Source: Terrimonas_A sp051954695 (GTDB lineage: Bacteria > Bacteroidota > Bacteroidia > Chitinophagales > Chitinophagaceae). Taken from it: a stretch of DNA of 64,000 bases. The position numbers were made by a program, and so were the translations under genes. Each line of letters starts with the position of its first letter. Positions within the stretch are counted from its first letter, which is position 1. Below, in pieces: positions 8,686 to 18,104 of this stretch. The stretch lies in the NCBI GenBank assembly GCA_051954695.1, contig JBQCHL010000014.1:62001-126000 (forward strand). The letters are read 5' to 3'. The notes under the pieces are model-generated. The model ran no database searches. It was not told where the DNA came from and was given only the letters and a program-made list of their open reading frames with translations.

Positions 8686-9864
8686 ATGACGACTTATAGA
8701 ATGACGCAAACCATGCGTTGGTTTGGCCCGAAAGATCCTGTTAGCTTAGCTGATATCCGCCAGGCTGGTTGCAGCGGCGTGGTAACAGCCCTTCATCATA
8801 TTCCCAACGGCACAGTATGGGAAATTGCAGAAATTCAAAAAAGGGTAGATGAAATAAACAAGGCCGGACTTGAGTGGAAAGTAATTGAGAGCATACCCGT
8901 TCATGAGAATATCAAAACACAATCCGGCGATTATCTTCAATACATTGAAAATTACAAGCAAAGTATCCGCAACGTTGCCGCCTGTGGTATTGAAGTGATC
9001 ACCTATAATTTTATGCCGGTACTGGATTGGACCAGGACAGATCTTGCATACACCGTAGAAGATGGAAGCAAAGCACTTCGTTTTGAAAAAGCGGCTTTCG
9101 TGGCATTTGATGCATACCTGTTAAAAAGAAAAGGCGCTTTAACAGAACATAGTGCCGAACAACTGGCTGTTGCCATGCAACGCCTGGATAATATGAGCGA
9201 AGAAGAGAAGCAAACGTTGGTAAGAAATATCATCGCCGGGTTGCCTGGTAGTGAAGAAAGCTTCACTATTGAACAGTTTGCCGGCGTACTGGATACTTAC
9301 AAAGGTATTGATGCTGCCAGGCTGCGTAGCAACCTGATCTATTTCCTCCGACATATTGTTCCTGTGGCTGAGGAATGCGGGGTTGTGCTGGCTATTCATC
9401 CTGATGATCCTCCTTATCCGATACTGGGACTTCCCCGGGTAGTGAGTACAGCCGATGATATTAAAGCATTGACAGAAGCTGTTCCTTCAACAGCCAATGG
9501 CCTTTGCTTTTGCACGGGTAGCTTTGGCGTAAGAGCCGATAATGATCTGCCTTCGATGGTAAAACAATTTGCCGACCGTATCCATTTTGCACACCTCCGC
9601 AGCACGCGCCGCAATGCTGCCGGTGATTTTTATGAAGATAATCACCTGGAAGGTGATGCAGGTATGTATGATGTAGTAAAATCGCTTGTGGAAATAATGC
9701 AGGCAAGAAAAACATCTCTCCCCATGCGACCCGATCATGGCCACCAGATGCTGGATGATCTTAAGAAGAAAACCAATCCCGGTTATTCTGCGATCGGAAG
9801 GCTGAGAGGGTTGGCTGAACTGAGAGGGCTGGAAATGGGGATTGCATATTCATTGTTCCGCTAG
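8686..9864 (+). CDS. uxuA: Mannonate dehydratase
   Basis: UxuA dehydrates D-mannonate to 2-keto-3-deoxygluconate in the glucuronate branch of hexuronate breakdown. The protein is 392 residues, the family's normal length, and begins TMRWFGPKDPVSLADIRQAG, followed by GVVTALHHIPNG and VITYNFMPVLDWTRTDL, all typical of UxuA. Metal-ligand regions are seen in LAIHPDDPP, LCFCTGSFGVR, HFAHLRSTRR and MRPDHGHQM. It stands alone behind its own promoter and a LacI-type operator. The hexuronate-type permease three kb upstream may supply the substrate. No uxaC or uxuB gene is seen nearby. Confidence 0.95.
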   Translation: MTTYRMTQTMRWFGPKDPVSLADIRQAGCSGVVTALHHIPNGTVWEIAEIQKRVDEINKAGLEWKVIESIPVHENIKTQSGDYLQYIENYKQSIRNVAACGIEVITYNFMPVLDWTRTDLAYTVEDGSKALRFEKAAFVAFDAYLLKRKGALTEHSAEQLAVAMQRLDNMSEEEKQTLVRNIIAGLPGSEESFTIEQFAGVLDTYKGIDAARLRSNLIYFLRHIVPVAEECGVVLAIHPDDPPYPILGLPRVVSTADDIKALTEAVPSTANGLCFCTGSFGVRADNDLPSMVKQFADRIHFAHLRSTRRNAAGDFYEDNHLEGDAGMYDVVKSLVEIMQARKTSLPMRPDHGHQMLDDLKKKTNPGYSAIGRLRGLAELRGLEMGIAYSLFR

Positions 9865-10157
9865 GCTGAACTCCTTATAGCTCCAAATGTCTTAATCCGC
9901 AGTTTCCGCATTTCAACTGCCAAAAAATGCAATTCATATACTTTCCCTGAAAAGGGAGCGTATAAGGGGCTACTATTGTGTTATAAAATCATTAAGTAAT
10001 AACTCTTGATATATCCGCCAGGATATCTGATATAAGAGTAATTCTCTTAAGCGTTTAGTTTTTGGTGAAAGGAGGAGGTCTCTACTTCCTCCACCTATTG
10101 ATAAAAATAAATCAATATAAAGAGTCTCATACAGTGTGTGTGGTAATACTGTATATC

Positions 10158-10188
10158 GGGGGGAATTTCTATTCCTCCCTTCTTTTTT
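10158..10188 (+). terminator. Rho-independent terminator
   Basis: GGGGGGAAT at 10158-10166 pairs with ATTCCTCCC at 10171-10179 (one G-T pair, 4-nt loop) and runs into TTCTTTTTTG. It lies about 290 bp after uxuA, with no gene between. Confidence 0.65.
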
Positions 10189-10259
10189 GTACGAATGGTG
10201 CGAATGATATAAATTGTAAGAATCAGGAAAAATACCTTGCACGAATAACACGCTAATGG

Positions 10260-10286
10260 AAAGACCCGCCCGGAGGCAGGTCTTTT
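10260..10286 (-). terminator. Terminator hairpin after the RND efflux operon
   Basis: AAAGACC-c-GCC (10260-10270) pairs with GGC-a-GGTCTTT (10275-10285) around a CGGA tetraloop. It lies just beyond the stop of the minus-strand efflux operon at 10309; the T-rich tail is better on the plus strand, so it may work in both directions. Confidence 0.6.
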
Positions 10287-10308
10287 GCAACAAAAATAAT
10301 CACCCGAT

Positions 10309-11730
10309 CTATTTCCATCCACCGCCCAATGCACGGTATAGCTCTACCATGGCATTTAAACGGCTTCGTTGTATCTGAGCAAGATTCAATTCTGCCTGCA
10401 ATGCATTTCCCTGTGCTGTTATTACTTCGAGATAATTGGCCAGGTCACTTCTGAAAAGCAATTGGGCATTTGCCACAGCTTTTTTCAATGTGTCTGTTTG
10501 CGAAGCAGCAATTATTTGTTGTTCTTTCAGTTTATTTGTTTGCACAAGCGCGTTAGCTACTTCTGTGCTTGCCTGTAGAACGGTTTGCCTGAATTTAATA
10601 ACGGCTTGTTCCCTTTCCAGTTTTGATACTTCAAATTGCGTTTTTAATGCGCCCTTGCGGAATACAGGTTGCAGGATAGAACCTGCAGCTAATCCGAAAA
10701 GCGAACCTGGTATATTGAACCAGTTGCTGGCTTTGAAAGATTCCAGCCCTCCGCTTGCAGTAATGTTCAGGGAAGGATACATTTCTGCCTGTGCAATGCC
10801 TACTCTTGTATTGGCAATGATCAATGCCAGTTCATCGGAACGGACGTCAGGGCGGCGGCTTACCATGCTCACCGGCAAGCCTGTGCTAAGATTGTCGCGC
10901 AGGGTAAGTGCAGTGAGTGATGTTTGACGGGCCAGCTTGCCGGGCAATTGACCTGTCAGCATTTGCAGTGCATTTTCCTGCAGGGCGATATCCTGCTCAA
11001 GTGAAGGGATCAGCAAAGCAGTTGCCTGCTTTTGTGATTCTGCCTGCTGCACAGCCAGCCCTGTAACATTACCTGCGTCTTTTAGCAGTTTTGTTGCGGT
11101 CAGAAAACTGTCATTCAGCGCAAGATTTTGTTTGGCAATTTCCAATTGCTTGTCGAGCATCAGCAGGTTGAAAAAGCCTTGCGCAATTTCTGATACAAGC
11201 TGTGTCTGAACTGCTTTCAATGCTTCAGTGGTTTGCAAATACTGTGTCAGGGCAATTTCCTTACGCCCTCTTATCTTTCCCCAGATATCGGCCTCCCATG
11301 AAAGGCTTACTGCAGCGTTGTAATTTTCCACATGGCTCTTTTTCAGGAAGCTTTGTGTGCTCAAACCGTTAAGGCTATTATCTGAAGGCCTGCTGTATTG
11401 ACCGGTCACTTGCAGGTTCACATCAGGCAGTTGTAAAAGTTTTGCCTGTTTTGCCTGCCTTTGGGCGATCTCCAATCTTTTCACAGCTATGAGAAGGTCC
11501 TGGTTGTATTGAATGCCTTTACTGATCAAACCTTTGAGGGTTGTATCAGAAAAGAAATCGGTCCAGGGTATATCTGCAATGCTGCTCGTGTCTGCAAAAC
11601 TGGTAGTGGTGTCTGCAAACTGGGCAGGCATTATCAGTTCCGGCCGCTGGTAGTTTTTTCCTACCCTGCAACTCAGCAAGAGGATGGATATTGCTGCTAT
11701 GGTAAATGAATGCTTTATTAATGTTTTCAT
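10309..11730 (-). CDS. RND efflux outer membrane lipoprotein (NodT/OprM family)
   Basis: A 473-residue TolC-like outer membrane factor that forms the exit duct of a tripartite efflux pump. The ATG at 11730 gives MKTLIKHSFTIAAISILLLSC, a lipoprotein signal ending in LLSC, so I prefer it to the longer frame. Two repeated helical halves are visible, with GTAEAL-type blocks (YQRPEL near the N-terminus; SRRPDVRSDELALIIANTRVGIAQAEMYPSLN in the middle), which are diagnostic of the NodT/CusC/OprM family. It is the last gene of the operon after the adaptor and the inner membrane pump. The gap of about 150 bp to the pump gene shows no strong promoter. Confidence 0.93.
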   Translation of the reverse strand: MKTLIKHSFTIAAISILLLSCRVGKNYQRPELIMPAQFADTTTSFADTSSIADIPWTDFFSDTTLKGLISKGIQYNQDLLIAVKRLEIAQRQAKQAKLLQLPDVNLQVTGQYSRPSDNSLNGLSTQSFLKKSHVENYNAAVSLSWEADIWGKIRGRKEIALTQYLQTTEALKAVQTQLVSEIAQGFFNLLMLDKQLEIAKQNLALNDSFLTATKLLKDAGNVTGLAVQQAESQKQATALLIPSLEQDIALQENALQMLTGQLPGKLARQTSLTALTLRDNLSTGLPVSMVSRRPDVRSDELALIIANTRVGIAQAEMYPSLNITASGGLESFKASNWFNIPGSLFGLAAGSILQPVFRKGALKTQFEVSKLEREQAVIKFRQTVLQASTEVANALVQTNKLKEQQIIAASQTDTLKKAVANAQLLFRSDLANYLEVITAQGNALQAELNLAQIQRSRLNAMVELYRALGGGWK

Positions 11731-11884
11731 CTCTTTTATTTTATCAATGTGCTTAATCTGCCAGGGCAATTCCCTTTTGAATATCACTCGTTCTTTTGCC
11801 GGATAATTTCCGGAAAAATGAAAGAATGGAATTAAGAAAAGTCATCATCGTTTTCATCTCTGCGTCTTTTTAATATTTCTTTTG

Positions 11885-14800
11885 TTATGTCAATGCCGGA
11901 TTAACGACAGTAACTGGTTTCGTTTTATTAACTTTTTCATGAAGTGCCTGGAAGATGATGAACAGTACCGGGATAATGAACAATCCCAATATCACACCTG
12001 TCAACATTCCTCCCAATGCACCTGTACCAATGGATCGGTTGCCTAATGCGGAACCACCACTTGCCCAGGTCAATGGCAACAAGCCTACGATGAATGCAAA
12101 GGATGTCATCAGGATAGGACGGAGCCTGAGCTTGGCCGCTTCAATAGCTGAAGCTGTCAGTGATTTACCTGCTCTTCGCCGCTGCACTGCATATTCAATG
12201 ATCAGGATCGCATTCTTCGCCAATAAACCTACCAGCATGATCAGACCTACCTGCACATAAATATTATTATCAATGCCCGTGAGATTGATAAAGGCAAACA
12301 CTCCGAATATACCTGTGGGCACCGAAAGGATCACCGCCAGCGGAAGGATATAGCTTTCATATTGCGCCGCCAGCAGGAAGTATACAAACACCAGGCTGAG
12401 CAGGAATATAACGCTGGTTTCGGTGCTGGCCCCTGTTTCTTCACGGGTCATACCAGACCATTCATACGAGAATCCCCTTGGAAGATAGCTGGCTGCCACT
12501 TCCTGGATCGCTTTGATGGCATCACCGGAACTGAAACCAGGCTTGGGCATACCATTGATGGTTACTGCATTGAAGAGGTTATTGCGGGTCACTGTTTCAG
12601 GACCGTATACGCGCTTCAATGAAACCACTGCATTGGCCGGCACCATTTCACCTTTATCATTCTTGACAAACACACTGTTCAACGAAGATTCTTCAGCACG
12701 ATAAGGGATATCTGCCTGTACGATCACACGGTAGAACTTACCAAAGCGGTTGAAATCGGAAGCGAAGCTGCTGCCATAATACACCTGCAATGTTTGCATA
12801 AGTTCATTTACAGAAACCCCCAGTTGCTTGGCTTTTTCTTCATTGATATCAAGCATATATTGCGGGTTGCCTGTATTGAATGTAGTGAAGGCATACGCTA
12901 TTTCTTTTCTTTTCATCAGCTCCCCGATAAAGCCATAGGCGGTATTGGCCATCCTGTCGAGTGGTCCACCTGTACGGTCCTGCATTATGAACTCAAAACC
13001 GCTGGTGTTGCCAAAGCCCTGTACTGTAGGGAATACAAAAAGGAATACACTTGCATCTTTTATCACCGAAAATTTTTCATTGAGCTGCGCCATCACTCCA
13101 TCTATACTTTTTACAGGACCTCTTTTTTCCTGCGGTTTCATCCTAATGAAGCCCACACCATAAGCAGAGCTGTTGGCATTTGCTACAATGTTGAGACCCG
13201 CAACGGCACCACGTCTTTCCACAGCTTCAACAGTTGTAAGGATGCTGTCGAGCTTATGCATCACCTTTTCTGTTCTATCGAGTGAAGAACCGGGAGGCAG
13301 GTTCAATGAATAGATAATAAAGCCCTGATCTTCGGTAGGGATAAATCCTGTCGGTGTTTTCTTCATCAATAAAACGGTAGCTGCTGAAACCACTACCAGT
13401 CCGCCAATAGCGATCCATTTGCGGCGGAACAGGAATTGAAGGGCCTGCCGGTATTTATTGGTGGTTGCATTAAATCCTGCATTGAATGCTTTGAAGAAAC
13501 GCTTTCCGAATCCTGCTTTTTTAGCAGGAGCGCCATCATGCGCCTCTTCCTCATGTGTGCTCTTTAAGAATAACGCAGAGAGCGCAGGACTTAAAGTAAG
13601 CGCGTTCAACGCAGAAATAAGGATAGCGATAGCAAGCGTGAAAGCGAATTGTTTATAGAATACACCTGCAGGGCCCTGCATGAATCCTACCGGTACAAAC
13701 ACAGCAGTCATCACCAACGTGATCGAAATGATGGCACCGGAGATCTCACTCATGGATTGGATGGTCGCCTGCCTGGCTGAAAGTTTGGTACGCTCCATTT
13801 TGGAGTGCACAGCTTCTACCACCACGATCGCATCATCCACCACGATACCGATAGCCAGTACAAGTGCGAACAGTGTAAGCAGGTTGATCGTAAATCCAAA
13901 CAACTGCATGAAGAAGAACGTTCCGAGGATCGCTACCGGTACTGCAATAGCAGGTATCAGGGTAGAACGGAAATCCTGCAGGAAAACGAATACCACAATA
14001 AACACAAGGATGAACGCTTCGATCAGGGTATGCAATACCTGGCTGACGGAAGAATCAAGGAATTCCTTGGCATTATACATATTGAAATATTCAACGCCTT
14101 TTGGGAATGAAAGCGATGATTTCTTCAATACTTCGTCAACAGAAGTAAGGATATCATTTGCATTGGAACCCGCTGTCTGGAAGATAGCGATACCAATACC
14201 GGGATAACCTGAGATCTGCGTGTTGGCGCTATAGGAAAATGAACCAAATTCAACACGGGCCACATCTTTCAAGCGTATCACAGCACCATCAGGAGCGGTA
14301 TGAAGAATGATGTTTTCATATTCTTCATTTCGTGTAAGCTTCCCTTTATATTTCAATACGTATTCAAAGGAAGCTGTGCTGCTTTGGCCGAAGCGGCCTG
14401 GTGCTGCTTCGATATTTTGTTCCTGGATGGATTTCAATACATCCTGTACGGAAAGGTTGTAAGCAGTAAGACGATCAGGCTTTAACCATACGCGCATGGA
14501 ATAATCCTTTGCACCAAATACCTGGGCCTGACCTACACCGGATACCCGTTGTATTTCCGGGATGATATTGATCTTGGCATAGTTTTGCAGAAACGTTTCA
14601 TCATAAGTGCTGTCGGTACTATAGATCAACGGCACCATGATCATACTGTTCTGTTGCTTCTGTGTTGAAATACCTGCCTGCACAACTTCTGCAGGCACCT
14701 GGCTGGTAGCTTTCGACACCCTGTTCTGCACGTTCACGGCAGCCAGATCGGGATTGGTTCCCAGTTTAAAGAAAACATTGATTGCAAGAGTGCCATCATT

Positions 14801-15049
14801 ACTGGCGGTGGAAGTCATGTAGGTCATATCTTCTACACCATTGATAGCCTCTTCTAAAGGCGTGGCTACAGCTCTTGCTACCACTTCCGCGTTTGCACCG
14901 GGGTAGGTGGCTGTTACCTGCACTGTGGGCGGAGCGATGTCGGGGAACAGGGTCACCGGCAACGTGAACAGTGATAAAATGCCCAACAGTGCGAGCAGTA
15001 TCGAGACGACGGTAGATAGAACCGGCCGTTCTATAAATCTTTTAAACAT
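11885..15049 (-). CDS. RND multidrug efflux inner membrane transporter (HAE1/AcrB family)
   Basis: A 1054-residue proton-driven drug exporter. It begins MFKRFIERPVLSTVVSILL, the HAE1 N-terminus. TM4 has GIVVDDAIVVVE, whose paired Asp residues carry the proton relay. The duplicated architecture is present, with TM2-6 and TM8-12 (GLLAKNAILIIEYA; RLRPILMTSFAFIVGLLPL) separated by large periplasmic loops. Length fits AcrB/MexB. It acts as a trimer with the adaptor encoded just upstream and the outer membrane duct downstream. Substrates are probably hydrophobic drugs, but this is inferred from the family. Confidence 0.96.
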   Translation of the reverse strand: MFKRFIERPVLSTVVSILLALLGILSLFTLPVTLFPDIAPPTVQVTATYPGANAEVVARAVATPLEEAINGVEDMTYMTSTASNDGTLAINVFFKLGTNPDLAAVNVQNRVSKATSQVPAEVVQAGISTQKQQNSMIMVPLIYSTDSTYDETFLQNYAKINIIPEIQRVSGVGQAQVFGAKDYSMRVWLKPDRLTAYNLSVQDVLKSIQEQNIEAAPGRFGQSSTASFEYVLKYKGKLTRNEEYENIILHTAPDGAVIRLKDVARVEFGSFSYSANTQISGYPGIGIAIFQTAGSNANDILTSVDEVLKKSSLSFPKGVEYFNMYNAKEFLDSSVSQVLHTLIEAFILVFIVVFVFLQDFRSTLIPAIAVPVAILGTFFFMQLFGFTINLLTLFALVLAIGIVVDDAIVVVEAVHSKMERTKLSARQATIQSMSEISGAIISITLVMTAVFVPVGFMQGPAGVFYKQFAFTLAIAILISALNALTLSPALSALFLKSTHEEEAHDGAPAKKAGFGKRFFKAFNAGFNATTNKYRQALQFLFRRKWIAIGGLVVVSAATVLLMKKTPTGFIPTEDQGFIIYSLNLPPGSSLDRTEKVMHKLDSILTTVEAVERRGAVAGLNIVANANSSAYGVGFIRMKPQEKRGPVKSIDGVMAQLNEKFSVIKDASVFLFVFPTVQGFGNTSGFEFIMQDRTGGPLDRMANTAYGFIGELMKRKEIAYAFTTFNTGNPQYMLDINEEKAKQLGVSVNELMQTLQVYYGSSFASDFNRFGKFYRVIVQADIPYRAEESSLNSVFVKNDKGEMVPANAVVSLKRVYGPETVTRNNLFNAVTINGMPKPGFSSGDAIKAIQEVAASYLPRGFSYEWSGMTREETGASTETSVIFLLSLVFVYFLLAAQYESYILPLAVILSVPTGIFGVFAFINLTGIDNNIYVQVGLIMLVGLLAKNAILIIEYAVQRRRAGKSLTASAIEAAKLRLRPILMTSFAFIVGLLPLTWASGGSALGNRSIGTGALGGMLTGVILGLFIIPVLFIIFQALHEKVNKTKPVTVVNPALT

Positions 15050-15106
15050 CAGTGAAAATTGACTATTGAGTTAATTGGATAAGCAGGGTCGGATTTTAAG
15101 TTGGGT

Positions 15107-16312
15107 TTACAAAGGCCTTACTTTAATAATGCTGTCGAGTGATATAGCTTGCGGTTGAATGACTGCGCCATCCTGCAAGCGATCAAAACCAGCATACACT
15201 ACTTTCTGGCCAGCTTTCAAACCATTTTCCACGAGGTAATAGTTGCCTGATTTACCGATTATCTGCAGAGGTACACTCGCTACCTTATTGCTGTCGGCCA
15301 CGGTAAATACAAACACTTTATCCTGCAATTCAAAGGTGGATTCCTGTGGTATGGGCAGGGCTGCATTCATTGCATGTGGTATCCTGATCCTTCCGGTGTT
15401 GCCGGAACGGAGTAGACCATTGGTGTTTTGAAATACAGCGCGGAAACTGATCGTGCCGCTGTTGTTGTTGAACTGGCCTGACACGGTTTCCACTTTTCCT
15501 TTCAGCGGATAAATGCTTTCATCAGCCATCACGAGTTCCACAGCAGGAAGTTGTTTGATCTTTTCTTCCACGGTTTTACCGTTGAATTGCTGGGTGAAAG
15601 AGAGAAAATCTTTTTCACTGAAAGAGAAATACGCATAGATATCACGTACAGCAGATACAACAGTAAGAGCAGTAGGAGTGGAAACGCCTACAAGGCTACC
15701 GGTACGGAAAGGGATTCTTCCTACATATCCTTCAACAGGGGCATGTATCGTGGTGTAACCAAGATTGATGTTGGCGGTTTGCACCATCGCTTCTGCCTGT
15801 GCTACCTGTGCAGCGGCTGCATCGTAAGCAGCTTTAGCCGTTTTCAGTTGCACGTCTGAAACCACATTGTTTTGTACAAGCGGGGTCAGTTTGGATACGT
15901 TGATCTCTGCATTGGCCAGGTTGGCTTTTGCATTGGCAAGGCTGGCACGTGCAGTGTTCAGTTGTTCCTGGTAAGGGCGTGCATTGATCTGGAATAGTGC
16001 CTGTCCTTTCTTCACATACGCACCTTCATCAACGAGTATTCTATCCAGGTAACCATCTACTTGTGGGCGGATCTCTATATCCTGACTTCCTTCAAGGGAA
16101 GCGGTGAATTCCTGGTAAGTGGTTGCAGGCGCCTGCTGCAAGGTTACTACCGGCAGGGCTGGCGGTGCTTGCTGCATACCTCCCGGAGCTCCGGCTGAAG
16201 AATTGCAAGCGTATAAAACGGTTGCTACAATTGAGCCCCAGATAAAGAGAAATAGGTTCCGTGTCAACAATGACGCGGGTTTGCGGGTTTGGTTGTTGTC
16301 TGTTTGTTGCAT
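15107..16312 (-). CDS. RND efflux periplasmic adaptor (AcrA/MexA family), lipoprotein
   Basis: A 401-residue membrane fusion protein linking the RND pump to the outer membrane duct. The N-terminus has an arginine- and lysine-containing head, one hydrophobic segment and VLYACNSS, a lipobox-like Cys. It then shows the lipoyl half (IEIRPQVDGYLDRILVDEGAYVKKGQALF), a coiled-coil hairpin rich in Ala and Gln, the second lipoyl half (YTTIHAPVEGYVGRIPFRTGSLV) and beta-barrel domains. It is the first structural gene after the TetR gene. A TetR-type operator copy lies 129 bp upstream of its start. Confidence 0.95.
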   Translation of the reverse strand: MQQTDNNQTRKPASLLTRNLFLFIWGSIVATVLYACNSSAGAPGGMQQAPPALPVVTLQQAPATTYQEFTASLEGSQDIEIRPQVDGYLDRILVDEGAYVKKGQALFQINARPYQEQLNTARASLANAKANLANAEINVSKLTPLVQNNVVSDVQLKTAKAAYDAAAAQVAQAEAMVQTANINLGYTTIHAPVEGYVGRIPFRTGSLVGVSTPTALTVVSAVRDIYAYFSFSEKDFLSFTQQFNGKTVEEKIKQLPAVELVMADESIYPLKGKVETVSGQFNNNSGTISFRAVFQNTNGLLRSGNTGRIRIPHAMNAALPIPQESTFELQDKVFVFTVADSNKVASVPLQIIGKSGNYYLVENGLKAGQKVVYAGFDRLQDGAVIQPQAISLDSIIKVRPL

Positions 16313-16440
16313 AACACTGTTATTAAGGGAAGCGGGCTCACTTCCCAGTTACTAAATGATGAAATAAAAAGGTATGGATCTGCGATCGCGGTGGACGATT
16401 GCAGGCTGGCGGGCAATCAGTTATAACACTACTATCTTTC

Positions 16441-16453
16441 CTAACATCGTTAA
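16441..16453. promoter_or_regulatory. TetR-type operator-like site upstream of the efflux adaptor gene
   Basis: CTAACATCGTTAA closely matches the 13-mer CTAACACCGTTAG found upstream of the tetR gene (17098-17110). The shared form is two inverted TAAC half-sites around CAYCG. It lies in the 163-bp gap between tetR and the adaptor gene, where an internal promoter would sit. Confidence 0.55.
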
Positions 16454-16475
16454 CCTTTCTGGCAAAAAAATATAA

Positions 16476-17081
16476 TTATCCTTTCAGGTTCTTGATAAAG
16501 CCATCGATAGCATCATCAAGCACCAGTTTGTTCAGTTCATCTGCTACTTCTGTGTTGTTGTTGATCATTTTTATAGAGATCAATCCGTGCATTACTGACC
16601 AGAATGTGTGGTACTTCAGGCAGGAATTGATCTGTTTATTTTTATTGCTTGTGATCAGCTTATTGATCGGTTCCATTACCAGGTTCCTGAAGGGAGTGAG
16701 CTCGGGAAGGCATTTCTCCTGTTCACAACAGGCAATTCCTAATCCAAACATCAACTGGTAATATTCTTTATTCCTGAAAGCAAAATTCCAGTAGGCATCT
16801 GCTATGGCCTTTAACTGGCCACCAGGGTCATCAGTGGAATCCTTTGCCTGCTGAAGTTTTTTGGCGAGCAGGTTAAAACCCTGCTTACCGAATTCCAGCA
16901 ATATTGCTTCCTTGTTCGCAAAGTGATCATAGATCACAGGTACGCTATATTCAATTGCATCGGCAATTTTGCGTATTGACAGGGATTGCCAACCTTCCTC
17001 TTTTACGATTTGCCAGGCTGTTTCCAGTATACTGGACCTGACTTCATCTTTCTGACGTAAACGTCTTTCTACTATTCCCAT
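16476..17081 (-). CDS. TetR/AcrR family transcriptional regulator
   Basis: A 201-residue repressor with an N-terminal helix-turn-helix: RSSILETAWQIVKEEGWQSLSIRKIADAIEYSVPVIYDHFANKEAIL matches the TetR DNA-binding domain in order (given here in parts: ETAWQIVKEEGW, LSIRKIADAIEYSV, IYDHFANKEAIL). The C-terminal half is the helical ligand and dimer domain (TetR_C-type, with HTFWSVMHGLISI). It probably represses the adjacent RND efflux operon and itself and is relieved by a pump substrate. Operator-like sites lie just upstream of its own start and upstream of the adaptor gene. Confidence 0.9.
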   Translation of the reverse strand: MGIVERRLRQKDEVRSSILETAWQIVKEEGWQSLSIRKIADAIEYSVPVIYDHFANKEAILLEFGKQGFNLLAKKLQQAKDSTDDPGGQLKAIADAYWNFAFRNKEYYQLMFGLGIACCEQEKCLPELTPFRNLVMEPINKLITSNKNKQINSCLKYHTFWSVMHGLISIKMINNNTEVADELNKLVLDDAIDGFIKNLKG

Positions 17082-17097
17082 ATCTTCTGTGTTTTAC

Positions 17098-17110
17098 CTA
17101 ACACCGTTAG
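17098..17110. promoter_or_regulatory. TetR-type operator-like site upstream of tetR
   Basis: CTAACACCGTTAG is an interrupted palindrome (CTAAC/GTTAG) 17 bp upstream of the tetR start codon. A near copy stands before the adaptor gene at 16441-16453, which supports a shared binding site. Confidence 0.6.
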
Positions 17111-17231
17111 CAAAGTTAATGATGTTTCAAAATTCTGAACAAATCTTTTTTTGTGACAGGAAGTTAAATAAAACTTATTACAATTTAAATAATTGATTTT
17201 GAACAGGAAAGAATAATGTATTTAAGACGAT

Positions 17232-17296
17232 CCCTTCCCGTTCTTCCCGCCTTACCGGTAAGTTTTTTACCGGTAAGGCGGTAAGAACGGGAAGGG
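17232..17296. repeat. 30-bp inverted repeat, giant hairpin
   Basis: The 30-nt arm at 17232-17261 is complementary to 17267-17296 with one mismatch and a 5-nt loop (GTTTT). Each arm contains ACCGGT. It lies downstream of the response regulator gene (stop at 17319) and could end its transcript, but there is no T-run. Confidence 0.85.
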
Positions 17297-17318
17297 TGGT
17301 TTTAGGGCGGCGGTCGCC

Positions 17319-18044
17319 TCAATACATGATCTTTTTGATGTTTTCTGTGTAGCTCTTGCTTACTTTCAGGGGTACTTCGTTTTTAAGTACCAGGTAGGTA
17401 TCTCCGTTCTCTTTATATACTTCGTGTATATGGTTAATGTTGACGATGTGTGAACGGTGTATGCGGATGAAGAGGGAGGGATTGAGTTTTTGTTCCAGCA
17501 TGCCGATTCCAAAATTGCTGAGATAGGTTTTTCCGCTGGTGAATACCCGCGTGTAATCCTTTTCTGCTTCGAGGTAGGCGATATCATTGATATGAATGCT
17601 GATCATCTTACTGCCGTTTTCCAGCAATATCTTTTCATAGTAGTTGCTGCCTGCTCCTTGTGTGAGATTTTGTATGCTTTCAGGGGAATTACCTTTTATC
17701 AATAGTTTTGATAAAGCCTGGTTGAACCTTTCTTTGGTATAAGGTTTCAGCAGGTAATCGATCGCATTGGAGTCAAATGCCTTTAGCGCGTAACGGTCAA
17801 ATGCAGTAGAGAAAATGATCTGTGGCACGTGTACGATATTCCGTAATACCTGGAAGCCGCTGAATCCGGGCATTTGGATATCCAGGAAAATAAGATCGGG
17901 CTCCGCCCGGTTTATGGCGCTTACTGCTTCGATACCATTATTGCATTCTCCCACCACTTCCAGGTCTGCATGGTCCTCGAGATATTGACGGATGATAAGC
18001 CTGGACGCTTCTTCATCATCTATGATCAGTACTCTTTTGGGCAT
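17319..18044 (-). CDS. LytTR-family response regulator
   Basis: A 241-residue two-domain regulator. The receiver domain has the acidic pair in VLIIDDEEAS, the phospho-acceptor Asp in DLIFLDIQMPG, and the conserved Lys in YLLKPYTKERF. The C-terminal LytTR DNA-binding domain has IAYLEAEKDYTRVFT and FIRIHRSHIVNINHI. It has no kinase gene next to it on the same strand. The divergent neighbour encodes another LytTR regulator, and a LytS-type kinase lies 1 kb away, so partners could be shared. A CCGACGAA box lies in its upstream region. Confidence 0.93.
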   Translation of the reverse strand: MPKRVLIIDDEEASRLIIRQYLEDHADLEVVGECNNGIEAVSAINRAEPDLIFLDIQMPGFSGFQVLRNIVHVPQIIFSTAFDRYALKAFDSNAIDYLLKPYTKERFNQALSKLLIKGNSPESIQNLTQGAGSNYYEKILLENGSKMISIHINDIAYLEAEKDYTRVFTSGKTYLSNFGIGMLEQKLNPSLFIRIHRSHIVNINHIHEVYKENGDTYLVLKNEVPLKVSKSYTENIKKIMY

Positions 18045-18096
18045 GATTGTTATTTGATGCTAAAATAGGGATTTGCGTATCCTGAAAGGAGATAAA

Positions 18097-18104
18097 CCGA
18101 CGAA
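18097..18104. promoter_or_regulatory. CCGACGAA box between divergent LytTR regulator genes
   Basis: CCGACGAA lies 53 bp upstream of the minus-strand regulator. An inverted copy of its core (TTCGTCG) is at 18214-18220. The same core occurs as a tandem pair upstream of the kinase gene at 20236-20269. It could be a LytTR binding site. Confidence 0.3.

Larger units (their letters stand above)
9865..10308. other. 444-bp convergent intergenic region
   Basis: Between uxuA (+) and the efflux outer-membrane gene (-). I see no gene. It holds a small GGAGGAGG/TCCTCC hairpin near 10072-10097, a rho-independent terminator for the + strand at 10158-10188 and a second terminator hairpin at 10260-10286. Short degenerate cgaat repeats lie around 10190-10250. 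Confidence 0.7.

Noticed and set aside
10062..10334. Small overlapping frames in the uxuA-efflux gap
   Set aside because: They cover terminator hairpins and have no family likeness or start signals.
13680..14207. Plus-strand reading frame of 175 codons inside the RND pump gene
   Set aside because: It is rich in Thr, Ser and Ile as expected for an antisense shadow, and the minus-strand pump gene is certain.
17874..18068. Plus-strand frame of 64 codons opposite the LytTR regulator
   Set aside because: Antisense shadow of the receiver domain with no independent support.
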